Positions 12,349-24,400 of a stretch of 64,000 bases of DNA are shown piece by piece (within the stretch, counting starts at the first letter, position 1; each line of letters starts with the position of its first letter). Made by a program: the position numbers and the translations under genes. Source of the DNA: Diploscapter coronatus (lineage: Eukaryota; Nematoda; Chromadorea; Rhabditida; Rhabditidae); contig OZ038423.1 of assembly GCA_964036155.1 (NCBI GenBank), positions 54,203,249 through 54,267,248 on the forward strand. Reading direction: 5' to 3'. Below the pieces are notes generated by a model. That model saw nothing but the letters and a program-made list of their open reading frames with translations. It was not told the origin of the DNA and did not search any database.

Positions 12349-13435
12349 TGTGTGTTTTGCATGCTAAGTTTATATCTTTGTATACAATTCCTGAAAAACT
12401 TATCTTGATGATTGACTATATGCCTCGTCAAAACCCAATAGGATAATGAATAATCCTAGAACTTCAATAAAATCAGGACTGTGATAAAAAAGCAACAAAT
12501 GAATAAATGATGATGGGGAAAGAAAAGGAGCAAATTCTGTGTGATAATGATAATCTGGTTGTAAGAGATAGACTATCCATGAAAATAAAAAATAGAATCG
12601 AAAAGATAGAGGCAGTTGCTGGTGATAGGGGTTACAGACTACTGCTGAATGGCTGAATGAGAAGGAAAGATCAGAATTAAAATCAGACACCGAGGCTCCG
12701 AGAGTTCTGCGAAGTTTGCAATCAAACAAATAGTATTGTGTGGACAGTGTTCTTTCATCTGTGATATATCTTCAGAAAAGAAAGAATAAAAGCGAAGGAA
12801 ATATTGTCAGTTCATTCTATCAGATTTTGCGATGATTGTAAACCTCGCAGAATTTTCAGAACCTCGACAAATCATCATAAATTAGATAAGTTTTGAGAAA
12901 TTTCACAGGACAAAAGACAAAACAAAACTGCCATGAGTTCGCAGAAAATGAACCTTTTGCTCGTAGTTTACCCATAAAATTTTAAAATGATTTTTGAAGA
13001 TGATGAGAAAAAGAAGAAACTATGAATCAAGGAATTCATTAATGTACCTTAAGATTGCTCTTTCAGGTTTTAAGTTATCGTTGTTGAGAACGAGGGAATT
13101 GGCTTGAAAACCGGGAATTTTAAAGAAACATCAGTGGCTCAACTCTTTGGCTCGATGATTCCGTTTTAAAGTGGGAAAATAAATTGAGAAATCCAAATTG
13201 TACCCATCGAAAGTTTCATGTTTGACGAAATGAATTTCGTAGAGAAAATGTGGGCAAGTATTGAAAAAAAAAATCAGTGAAAAAGAGGAACGGTCGTTGC
13301 GCACAAACATTTCTTGCGCAACGACATAAACGCAGTAAAAACTAGTCAAATTGCATTTGAGTTGAAGGTGAAAATGAAAGAATTCATACATTTCGTGCGT
13401 GCTCAGCCCGATTCGAATGCTCTGCTGCTCCGTCC

Positions 13436-16400
13436 TCAGGTCTCTTCCACGAAAATCTGCTCCCGAGCGGGGAAATTCAGCTCCGCGAATGTCGAGTTGG
13501 GATTCAGTTGCGAAATCTGAAAGTTTTATGAATCAAATACAAAAGTCATAACTTTCACGCTTACTTCTGAATGAAGAGAATATAAGCCGAAGAGTGAATT
13601 ACAACTTTTCCAAGCGTTATTATTTCTTAGTAATTTCAAATTTTAGTGAAAAATCTAGTCGTCACTTTTCTATGAAAGAAGTTGCCTACTGTACAATTCA
13701 TAAAAGAACATCGCAACAAATCTTTACGATTTATCAAAAAATTTTTATCTTTTCTTCCCTACATTTTCTAACTCTAAACCCAAGCAAGTCCTTTTTACAA
13801 ATTGGTGGTGGCAGTCTTTGGTGAATTGTACAAGAAGTCGGGAAAGGTTACATATCTTCTTTTGGAAAGCAACCACAGATTTTTAACTCAAATAAGAAAA
13901 TTTCATAAATTCACTTACATCCTTCTTAGGGTGATCCGAATTGAGGAATTTGAACCCGTTGTTATTGTAGCCCTTGGATGCCAGGAAAGTGTACAGCACA
14001 GAAAGAGAGTCGCTCTTCCGGAAACGGCGAGTTGCCTGAAATAGTCCATCAAATTTACTCTAAAAATTATATTGAATGCGTTGAAATTTGAACGGGAAAT
14101 AATATCTTAGGCAAAAATCGACATGACTAGTAAAAAGTCTCCTGCATTTACATACGACTGTTTCTACAGACGGGTAGTGAGGATAGGGAATGTAGAAAAA
14201 ACGAAGAAATAAGAAAAAAGCTGCCTGTAAATACAGGAGGCCTTAGTAAAATGAATTGTGTACTTCCGAAGGAAAGTTTTATCTTTTCCAAGCATGAATA
14301 TTTTATTTCTTAGTCTCGAGTTCAAATGTAAAACCAGTCAAGAGTATCGATGAGTGCTCTGTATAAATAGTCAAGTCGACCCCTTACCATATCTCCATCA
14401 GGGAGTCTGAATCTGACAACGGTGATGTCCTTTTCCTTCTCTTCAGGTTCTGGAGGCAGTTGGCTGGCCATGAGCGCCTTCTCGATCTCTGCCTTCTCCT
14501 GCTCTGCAATCCTTCTCTGCTCCTCTTCCTTCTGCTCCCTAATCTCCTTCTCCTTCTGCTCCCGCTTTGCCAGATCTGTCTCCAGAGACATCTGGTATCT
14601 GAAACCCAACATAAAAATGTTTATCCATTTATCCTGACTCGTATAATCAAAAACTCTCAAGCGACATTGTTTCCTGGATATCAATTGACAGAAAGTTCTA
14701 AATAATTATCCAGACTTACTCGCGAGCCTGCTCATTTCTGATCCGTTCCCGCTCCCTTCTTTCCTCTTCCTCTGCCAATTCCTGCGTCTTGATGTTCTCG
14801 TTGACTTCGATACCTTCCATCAGTTTGTCCATCACAGTGTCCGCTGTGTCCATTATTCCTGAAATTTCGTACATTTCATATATAAAATAGAGATGAAAAT
14901 AGATCATTCCCTTTCCTCGATCTCACTCCCAAGAAGTTATAATTAATTTCGGAGAAACACCTTAGAATAGGTAGTGGACAGATAAAATATGAAGGAGAGA
15001 GGAGTAGTTCTTTCCATACGATCTCTTCCACATCTTAGCCTCTTGGATATCCCTGACTATAAACTCCGTTACTCAGCCAGTCATTTTTAATTTTTAACTG
15101 CCATAAAATCGATAGTTTGAAATGGAAGAAAATTTTCGGAATTTAAATGTTTTCAGAAATAGTTACAGGCCTCGTGTATCATTAAATTTAAAGTTAAGTT
15201 TCTTTCCAAAAGCAAACGTAGTGTTTTGAATCATAATTGATCAGTAAAATCACCTGAGCAAACTCCAATTTCGACCCATTTGTTTTTGTCTTTGGTGAGG
15301 AGGATGAGCAGAGGATACTTTTCCTTATCGATCGTTCTGAATCGATCCATCATTTCCCGCACGTCCTCCATGTTCAGACTCATCAAGAAATTGAACAACT
15401 TCTCCTCGTTCTCTCTGAAAAAGGAAGATAAATTGAATGAAAGAAGACAAAAATTTTCGAATGTTTCTCGCCTCATTGTGGCTATTTGAAAACTGATACA
15501 AAGCAGAATATGCCAGGATATGATATCTTTCGACTACTATTGTAATTTCGCAATGAATAAATGGTTCGTAAACAGGGTGTGTAATTACGAATCAATTTTT
15601 GCGACACTAATGCTCCTTCATTTTATCCACTCTTTATTATTGTATCGGTCAAATTAAGTGACAGTTCGTGCGTTAAAGAGCGCCTTGCGAAAAATGCGCG
15701 TCGCGACTATAGGCAAAGAAAGAAGAGTCAGAGGAGGACAGTGGAAGAGTGGTACGCAATTTCCTCTGCCTCTCGTCCTTTCTTCCTTGCCCCTTCAACA
15801 TTGTACTGCTTTACTCTGGCCGTTAGCGTGTAAATGCCGTGTATTCATGATAACAAGATTTGAAAGAATACAAGTTTTTTCAATTTCAAAATTGTACTTG
15901 TAAGTGACATCCCAGGGCCAGATGACGTACTGATGGCGAAGGAGCTGCGAGACGGCATCTATACAGATTACGTTCTGGGCGAAGATGTTCGCGGCCACAC
16001 TCGTGTCGTTGTGAATGTACAGAGCAAGGGGACGACGCTCACTGAAGTAAAAGATGTATTCTCAAAAAATCAATCATGGAGAATGTTCTTGTCAAAATCA
16101 GAAATGGCTGGAACAGGGGTGTTCGGAATTCCTATTCCGATTCCTAATTTTTCAAACTTGAAATTCCGGACTGAAATAACTATCCCGAATTTTAAAACTT
16201 TTATCCTAATCAATTGCCCATCAGTTCAGTAAAATTACACTCATAAGTCTACGTCGAAATATGCAATTTACTGGCAAAGTAACTATCACTTGAAATGAAC
16301 TCACGATGCAGGCACGTTGAAGGCTTCTTCGATGGCAACGTTGAGTGGCTGCGTGCAGAAAGGAGGCACCACATGGCCTGGTTTGGAATATCTGAAGTCG

Positions 16401-16551
16401 AAGAGAATTTACGAGAAATTCAAGAAGACTAGTTCGTCATACCTCGACTCGAAGACGAGGGCGAAGTTCTGGAGACCATCGACGACGGAACCGCAGTCCG
16501 TGGGAATCAGGGGCAGTTCATTGTTCGTGTCCATCGATTGTCTTGGCCGGT
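13436..16551 (-). CDS. FAF1: FAS-associated factor 1, UAS and UBX domains (5' end not resolved)
   Basis: FAF1 is a p97/VCP adaptor that brings ubiquitinated clients for degradation. Exons on the minus strand: 16443-16551, 16305-16391, 15898-16041, 15254-15414, 14720-14858, 14398-14598, 13919-14035, 13436-13516. In order they encode the start of the thioredoxin-like UAS domain (LQNFALVFESR, AIEEAFNVP, PLALYIHNDTSVAANIFAQN, WPWDVTYK), a long Glu/Arg coiled coil (AEEEERRERERIRNEQ) ending LPPEPEEKEK, and a UBX domain (VRFRLPDGDM, TFLASKGYN, ISQLNPNSTF) that ends with the protein. The UBX loop that contacts p97 usually carries FPR; here the matching region reads SDHPKKD, so p97 binding may differ. 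An ATG at 16534 is possible, but a TTGTAG acceptor at 16552 suggests upstream exons for the UBA and ubiquitin-like domains, which I could not place with confidence. Confidence 0.88.
14141..14237. repeat. CCTGTATTTACA inverted-repeat element, copy 2
   Basis: An intronic element in FAF1 with ends CCTGCATTTACA and TGTAAATACAGG. It shares its GGATAGGGAATGTAG core with the copy at 10907-10994, in the opposite orientation. Confidence 0.65.
16115..16200. repeat. Solo end of a GGAAT-rich mini-element in FAF1
   Basis: CAGGGGTGTTCGGAATTCC followed by ATTCCGATTCC and AAATTCCGG units has the start of the hAT-like family, but no matching CCCTG end was found downstream, so the copy appears truncated. Confidence 0.45.
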
Positions 16552-17095
16552 CTACAAGAAAAGCTGAATTGTCAAAGTTAAATATAGATCGATTTATCGA
16601 GCTTTGAAATGAACAGAAAAATGGGATACAGATTTCCGATTCAACCAAGCACGGAATGATCAAACGATCAGTTGATGAATGCAGAGAAGACTGTAACCAG
16701 AAGAAAAATTCGAGTAAATTCGCCGACGAAATGATTGAAAATGACGAGCAATTATTTGAATGCAGGAATTATACAGAGCAGATGAAATGGACATTGTCAG
16801 CATGTCGGCAAATACGCGTTGCAGGGAGAGGAAAGAGAGGGGATTAGAGAACGAAAGAGAACGAGAGAGGGAAGGCAGAGTGAGATAAAGGGAAGGAGAA
16901 GCCGAAACTGAGATAAGTCATGAGAGTGTAGAAAAAAGTGAGAAGTGCACAAAATTCGACGAATACAATGATAGGAGAAAGCGAAAAGATAAGACAGGAA
17001 AGGCTAGATACAACTCCAGATTGTACATGAAGCTGATTTTTCAAACAAACCTGCTATAAAAACCTTGAAGCAAGACCAAATATTATGTTCATTAA

Positions 17096-17208
17096 CAGGC
17101 ACATACAGAATAGCATTCTGAGATTTTCGGAGTACAAAATACGGAACGGAATGTCCCAAAATGACTGGAATTTCGGTTTTTCGGAACGGAATATTCCGAA
17201 CGTCCCTG
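17096..17208. mobile_element. 113-bp hAT-like miniature element with 8-bp target duplication
   Basis: Ends are CAGGCACATACAGAAT and ATTCCGAACGTCCCTG, imperfect inverted repeats of the CAGGG type used by hAT elements. It is flanked by TTCATTAA (17088-17095) and TTCATTAG (17209-17216), a 7/8 match of hAT target-site length. The interior is built from GGAAT/ATTCC units and has no coding capacity. Confidence 0.7.
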
Positions 17209-17499
17209 TTCATTAGGAATGGAAAACAACGCCTTTACTCATGCATTTCGATTGTAGAGCACTAAGAATGCTGTGAACATACCGTATCGTGATGTTAATG
17301 GAAATTAAAAGAAAATCAAATAGTAAAATTAGAAAAAAAGCGTATTTCTGCTACAAGATTACGGTAATCATGAGAAAGTGGTTGTTGGCACTAGGCTGCA
17401 ATACAACATTTGAATAAATGCATTCTTATGAAATCTCCATTAGCGACCTCACTAGATCTCAATCATTAGTGACCTCGCTAGCTCTCAATCATTAGTGAT

Positions 17500-17760
17500 C
17501 GTTCGTTCATTCGTCGCCAGCGGCCGGGCCACGATAAATCTGCAATCCTGCATCGTCGGGTAAAACCAAGAGAAGTCACAAGTGTCGGCCAAAGTCAGAG
17601 TGGCAAACAAGTTCCCCAAAGCAGTCACTGAGTCTAGCCTCGGCCCCGATTCTCCGAACCTTGCCTTGATATCGTCCGAAGTCACTGTGAGGTGAAGGAG
17701 AACCGCGAACCTCTGCACTCCAAAACAGGGAATCATACCACAGCCCAAACTAGACCACCA
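17500..17760 (-). CDS. Possible exon upstream of FAF1 (ubiquitin-like fold?)
   Basis: A long open stretch on the minus strand has coding-like composition: VLLHLTVTSDDIKARFGES, then DFSWFYPTMQDCRFIVARP. The last part loosely recalls the end of the second ubiquitin-like domain of FAF1 (a W/YP segment followed by CHRLTVGR-like residues). No clean donor follows it, and about 950 bp of repeat and purine-rich sequence (16552-17480) separates it from FAF1. It could instead be an isolated or decayed exon. Confidence 0.25.
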
Positions 17761-17939
17761 CCCAACACACACTTGTCGTTCCAACTCGATAACGAATGAG
17801 AAAAATACGGTGAAAGTAAATTCAAACGCTCGAGCAGGAAAATGTTTGAAATGAACTGCATTTTGCATTATTCATTCTTCTTCTCGTCGTGAGCGATGGC
17901 TGCTTTATTTTTGGTCAGTTTTTTTTCGAGAATTTTGGG

Positions 17940-18002
17940 CCCAGTGGTTTCCACCCTTTCCTGAGAAATAGTATGGAGAAGAGAAGAAAGGGTGGTAACT
18001 AC
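17940..18002. repeat. Short hairpin related to the arm of the element at 53560
   Basis: The inverted pair GTTTCCACCCTTTC / GAAAGGGTGGTAAC flanks GAGAAATAGTATGGAGAAG. On the opposite strand the core TACTATTTCT-AGGAAAGGGTGG matches the middle of the hAT-like element at 53560-53716. It lies in the divergent interval between FAF1 and ELYS. Confidence 0.5.
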
Positions 18003-18488
18003 GAGGGGCTAAAATTTAGGGATTTTGAAATTTTTTGTGGATATTAGGAATCTTAATGAACTACAGAACACCCATCTGCCTCGATTGCAGTGTCATTCTG
18101 TGCATGCATGCACTCGATTTGCGCGTTCCCCTGTTGCTGCAGAATTCAAACAGAGCGCCAAAGACAATATGCTCCTTCCTCTCGTTTTTATTCACTTTTT
18201 ACTTTTTTCTCCTGAAAAATGTTATCATCAGTCAGCATAATTTCATCCTAAATTTTGAGTATTATTTGCGGAAATCTTTTGGTGAAATGACGAACTTCTT
18301 TTGCAGAATTTTCCTCTTCAAACGAACCAAGTCTGGATTCTTTTCCTTCGATTTGAAAATTTAAAAATTCACTTGACTCAAACATTTTGAAATTCTCATT
18401 AATTTCGAAAACTTTCCAGAAGAAAATCGCTTCGTCATTTTTCAGACTTCCCCGTTTCGAAATTCAGTAACTTCTTTCAGAGCCTGGT

Positions 18489-21400
18489 ATGAACAGACCA
18501 GTGGATTATAAAGAAATTTGGAAACAGCGGCTGAAAGCACATGTGCAGCCCGACCAGCAGATCAGGCCGGACTCTCCTGAAGACAACGTCAAGTTCCTCA
18601 CAAATGCAATTGGTGAGTGAAGACATGGAGACAAGCAGTTCTGTATCTGCCAGAACAACCGAGATTAGATTAGGCTTGGCAGGGGATCCGCTGCCAATGC
18701 GCTCGTCTGCAGCCGAACCAGACTTCCTAAAACACTCGACCCACAGCTCAGCGAAAATCCTCTCCTCGATAAATCGAAAACCAGTTCTAGAACAATGCTT
18801 ACAGTCGGGGACTGTTCATATCGATCCTAGGACTTATCCCCTATTTATTGAAGAAAGGGTTTTCGCTGAGAGAAAAATGGGTGTTTTCTTTTTCCCTATA
18901 AAAGAATGCATTTTTTCTCCGTGAGTCTATTTGCTGGTTGAGTTTTGTGAAGTCATATCCGAAATTCGGTGCTGAAATTTGTACAGGCAGTAAATTTCTA
19001 TCTGAAAACATTTTATGTTCACTCTGAGAGTTCCTTTAAAGTTAGACACAGCGAGTCTCAGACTAATTTGCCAGATTGAAAAATAATCATCCAATCAGTT
19101 TGGGCTGATTCGATTTTGAATGTACTCTAATAGATACGGCTCAATCCGAGCTTGACCAGTTTAGTTCACTTGAGCATTTGATCACTTTTTAAAGATAAGA
19201 TTCCAATATAAGGATGAACCAGCATCAGAATGGAATGGATGTAGGATCAAACTGACCACCTCACATTTCTTTTTTCCACTCTGGAGTTTCCTTTCCGGAG
19301 ACAAAGAAAACTTCAATTACTGTTGAATTGTCCAATTTCCTTTGCAGGAGAGGAGACCGGCTTTGTGGCGACGTTTTCGGGCAGGAATCTGGCGATCCAC
19401 GATGTGAGGCGTGGCCAGCTCAAGTACCGCACGAGTTTCAAAGAGAACCACACCATTGTCGATGTCGACTTTCTGCAGCTCACAAGTATGAAAGAGGGGC
19501 TTTTCTTGCTCTCCACCCCATCCATCTGTGATCTAGTTTCTTTACAAACGCTATTTCGTTCGTTTGGCAAAAACTGGGTGAAAGATACAGATGACAGGAA
19601 AGAACGAGTTTGACTGGAGTTATGTCAATTTGTTTGCAGACGGTCGCTTCGCGTGTGTGGCAGCAGTGAACTCCTCTGCTCAGTCGTTCGTGGCCCTGCT
19701 CATCGACTCCTCCAACAACGGCACAATCGAGCTCTCCATCGCTCGTTGCATCTCCATCCCTTCTCAGGTTCATATTCAAAGCAATCAAATCTAGCATTTC
19801 ACTCAATAGACTGGACCTGGTTTTTTTTGGGTTCAGCCCCAGGCCTATTGCAATCAGACCCAGATTTAAAAAATTGCCCTAAGTGAAATGCCTGATCAAA
19901 ATGGTCAAGATGGTTCGCTTGTAAATGTCTGAAGAAAGAGTTTCCAATGAGCGTGGAGAAAAATCAGACTGTTATTTGAAGCAAAAATTGGAAGAATGTA
20001 CTCTCTATTGTCCCCGAAATGATAGATTGCAGAGGGGGTGCAACGCGTATCCGCGAAAGGTGAAAGAGAAGACAGGAGGGCAAAGACGCAGAGGGGCATA
20101 ATGATTAATCTCGCGGGTGGGTACCCTTTCTCCCTCTCTTTGCAGCCTATCATTTGAAGGACAGTAGAGAGTATCCATGCAATTTCGAGAATCCACATCA
20201 TACCATTGCAGAAGATGACCTGCCTGAAAGTGGTGCTGTCCGAGTCGGACGAGGTCTACCTGGCCAGGTGCAATCCCCGAGTCCAGGCCATGCACAACAT
20301 CATCGCTGTCGGTCTGTCTGCCTTCCCGTCTTTCCACTAGAATATCGTTTCTTCCAGGCACAGCTCGTCCGAACTGCTTCATCTTCGGACTCGGCAAAAT
20401 CAACTTGGCGGATTTGGAAATGGGACAGAGTTCGTCAACCCTGCCTGAATTGGAAACAGTTAAACTGGTGGACGGATTGAGTGAGGAATATTTCATCAAA
20501 TGAAAAAAGGCTTCGTATGTATACTTTCTTTCTTCCAAGGAGAAACCCTAGTTCAAACATCCTTTTCCAGTGTCCTATTTTTCAGGATAGAAAAAAAAAA
20601 CATGAAAATGAGGAAAATGATTCCACTTTTTGGACGAATTCTATTATTGGGAAGAAAGTTTCTGCCTCTGCACGCCATTCTTCTCTTTCAAACATAGAAT
20701 GAACTGGAAAGAGGAGAAAAGCGTGCTCTGTGAAGAATATTTACCAGGGCTGTTCGAAATTGTGAGGAAGAATTACATCAAAACTTTGGAAAGAGTTTAC
20801 GCAGTCAGGAAAAAAAAACGCATTAATGTGAATTGCAGGGTCGAACATTGAGGACGAGAAGTTCATGTTGCTGACGCGCTACACGGACGACGACACTGCA
20901 CTGCGTATCTCCGTCGAAAAGGCTGCCGTCACCTGCATCGGATTCTTCGTCAGGTCCTCGGCTCTCGTCATCGGCCTGCAGTTCGGCGGACTCCACATCA
21001 TCCATCTCAGGGGCGAAATGAATCTGTGAGTGAATTATAGTCGATTGGGAATTCATCACTGGAGAGAAAACGTGCCAATCATAAATGAGCTCCCCTTTTC
21101 TCCGATTGGGCAGGAAAAAGAAGTAGGAATAACCCTCATTTATGATTGAAGGGCTTTGTATTTTCCAATGTTCAATTCTGCTGGCTCATTCGATGCAATT
21201 TTTGAAATAAGCTAATAGTTCTACACTACTGACAATGTGAAAATAAGAAATAAGATGAGCGAATCTTCATCTCATAATTGCTACCTTTTTCTAGTTTTTA
21301 TTCTTATCTCTAATTTGTTTGATCTTTCTCTTTCACCTTCTCAAACTTAATGCGTGTTCAGATACTCGTTCGATTGCGGCCTCGCGCACCCGATTCGAGC

Positions 21401-24400
21401 CCTGGTGAATTGTGAGCCAGACGACGACCCGCGGAAGCACGAGCATATGATGGTGATGAGTTGGAGCGAGAAGGGCATCATGTCGACGGTCCTGCTCGAG
21501 GCCCTGCCCACAGTCAGTGTCGATGCAGACGATCAGCAGCCACAGGACGGCAACAATGAGAACATCTTCCTCAATGCCATCTACAAGGTTAGATCATCCT
21601 CATTCAAAATAGAAAAGAAAAGCTTTTCGTATTGATCAAGCAACTAAATTTTCATGAATTACTAACTTATTCCAACATGCACGCCATCTCTATCTCGATT
21701 GGAAATACCTTCAATTTATGCGCGCGCTCTTTTTTCAAGTAGCTTGCTTACTCGATCTCCTTTCTTTTCAATCGAACTTTAATTCGCTTGGTAAGACTGA
21801 TGTGAAATTACGACTGTGCAGTGCAAGATTTTTAAAACAATCTGCCGTTCAATCATTTTGCACTATCATAAGCTTTCAATAATGCACGAAGATTATCTTA
21901 CTTTCCTCCAATAATTTTTGTTTGTTTTCTAAACGTACAATTTCCAGAGTCGAGCCGAGCACGTGAAGCGCTTCGTGTGCGCCCGTGCAATTGTGCATCG
22001 CCGTTCTGATGAGGACATTCAGCCACAGCAGTCGAGCGTACAGAGAACAGAGCCTGAGTTGCGTTACAGCAGGGCACTCGTCTATTTCGCCTACATTGGC
22101 GTCGACAACAACGAGACTCAGTTCATGGTTTGTTTAAATAAATTCCCGTCATTGAAAATATCGTCACATTTTTACAAAGAAGATATAAGCGATGATATTC
22201 GAACTTGCCTGCAAACTGTCATTCTTCCATTGCAAATCAAACCATTCAAATCCTTTATCCTTTCAGATGGGAATCTTCGATCTGAACATGTACTTCTTCA
22301 AGCGACTTCCCCACAGCATCACAGTCGACCTCACCCCAGCCAAGCAGTGTCCCTTCCTCGCGCATATCTACGGAACCGTCGATGGAGGCAACGCCACTCA
22401 TCTCCTCTACACGAAGGCATGTCTTTATCACGGAACATGAGAGAAATTCATTCCTCAAAGGCTATTTGCAAGCACAGCCATGGAACATACGCGAAGTTTT
22501 GCTAACTGATCTAATTGAGAGATTTTTGGTGAAAGCGGGATAGGTCAGAATGAAATAGCAAATGGGAGAAAACTTAGTAGACTAGGCATTATTCCAGTTC
22601 GACCTTTTCCCGGAGCGTGAGATAATTGTCAAGGCAGAGCTCAGCAACCATTCAGCAAATTCGTTTCAGGACGTGACGATTCAAAGTGATGCAGTGGACA
22701 AATTCATGTCCCCGTGCAACGACTCTGATCAGCTCTTTTACGCGTCTGCACTCGACTTTCAGTTCGTCACTTGCATCACTCGTTCCGGTGCTCATCTCAT
22801 GTGCATTCCATCCCTGCCCGCTCAGGTCTGTCATTTCACACCCCTTCCATTTGGCCTGTTGGAAAGCTCAGCATTTCACTATCAAGCCAAAATTGAAAAT
22901 GCCAATGTGTGAAAGTTAAGTCAATATCACAACTTGATCTGATTGTCAGTTTGAACCGATGAGTTTTCGAAAAGGCCTTCCTATCCAATTTTCTAATTCG
23001 TTAATTTCTAGGCCCTGGATCACTTGAGCGGCAATCTGGTCCCGTTGCTGATCACAGGAAGCGGCAGTTCACACGTGGAAATTCTCGGTCTGCTCTCCAA
23101 AACAACACTCGAGAGACTCAAGGAGATGTACGCTGATGGAGTGAGTCCACAAATTCAGCTTCTAGCACAGCTTAAACATGCACTTCTCTTTCTTTTCTCT
23201 ATGCAAATGGAGATATAGTAATGGCGATGATCAAGAGTGGGCTCAACTCAACTCACTAGTGTGATTTCGAGTTCAATTCTAAAAATATTAGTTCTCAGCA
23301 TATGAGCAAAAATCCTTATTTACCGTTTCGATGTAACAACAGCCGAAATTCGTGTGTATGTGTATCAGACTGCATACATAAGCTGGTTGTTCTCAAATAG
23401 CTATTCGAATATCGGAAACTCGTGCTTATTTGTTGCTAATTTTAGGCCGAACGCGCCCGTGCAATTGTGCTGTCATCGATCGTGTGCAACGCGACAGCCG
23501 AGTCCGTGCAGAGTCTGCAGAAGGCGATCGGACAACTCGACTGGAGCATCTGTCTCTTCATCTCTGAATGGATTTGGGCCGAGATCGAGTGGGCCAAGAA
23601 GACACTCGATGACAAAGGTAGGGGGTTTGAGGGTTTTGAAGAAATCAAACTTTTTGATGGAAAATGTTTACAATTTGTAGCTTCGAAAGTTTCTTCTTTG
23701 AAAGGTTTTTTGAATTTTGCTCTGTCTCAAGTACACTCATTTGAATTCTTCTTTAAACCTTCAATTCCAAAGAATCTTTTTTTTTGCAGTATCTGGATTG
23801 TTCGGCAGGGACATGCGGCCACTCGGTCCTGAAGGGGAGAGCTCTCTCGTGCTGGTGAAGACCATCTTCGCCACGGCCATTCACATCTACTCGGCCATCA
23901 ACTGCAAACAGGCCAACGAACAGGACAGGGACTCCATTCCTCAATCGCGTTCGTCTCCCTTTCCTTTCTCTCCTTCTTTCAAACACACTTGTCCTTGTTG
24001 CAGTGATCTCCGGCGTGCTGCATCTGCGTCACAATGCAGCCCTGCGTCTGTACGAACACTGCCACCTGCTCAACAAACTCATCTCCAGGAAGTTCGTGCC
24101 TCTCACGCAGAAGATCGTCGACAATCTCAACAGAATGAACGGAAATGTGGAAGAGCAGAGAAGAACGGAAGGGTGAGTTGTAGTTTTCTTATTTTCTCGG
24201 GATAACGACTGATACAGAATGAGTTTTCCCTGGAAGCATTCAAAGAATCAGTGGGAAATGTTGATACCCTATTTGTGAGAATGCGTTGTTGAGCATTTTG
24301 AATCCATCCGACTCGAGCAATTTTCTAAGCTCGTTTATTTTGCATCCACATCAGGGATGTACGTAAATGAATTTTGAGAGTTCGTAAATGAAAACGTAAA

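Noticed and set aside
12400..12729. 109-codon minus-strand ORF between FAF1 and the small ORF
   Set aside because: It is rich in Phe/Ser/Tyr with no domain, no splice context and base composition like surrounding noncoding DNA.
14422..14705. Leucine/serine-rich plus-strand ORFs
   Set aside because: They are antisense shadows of the FAF1 coiled-coil exon.
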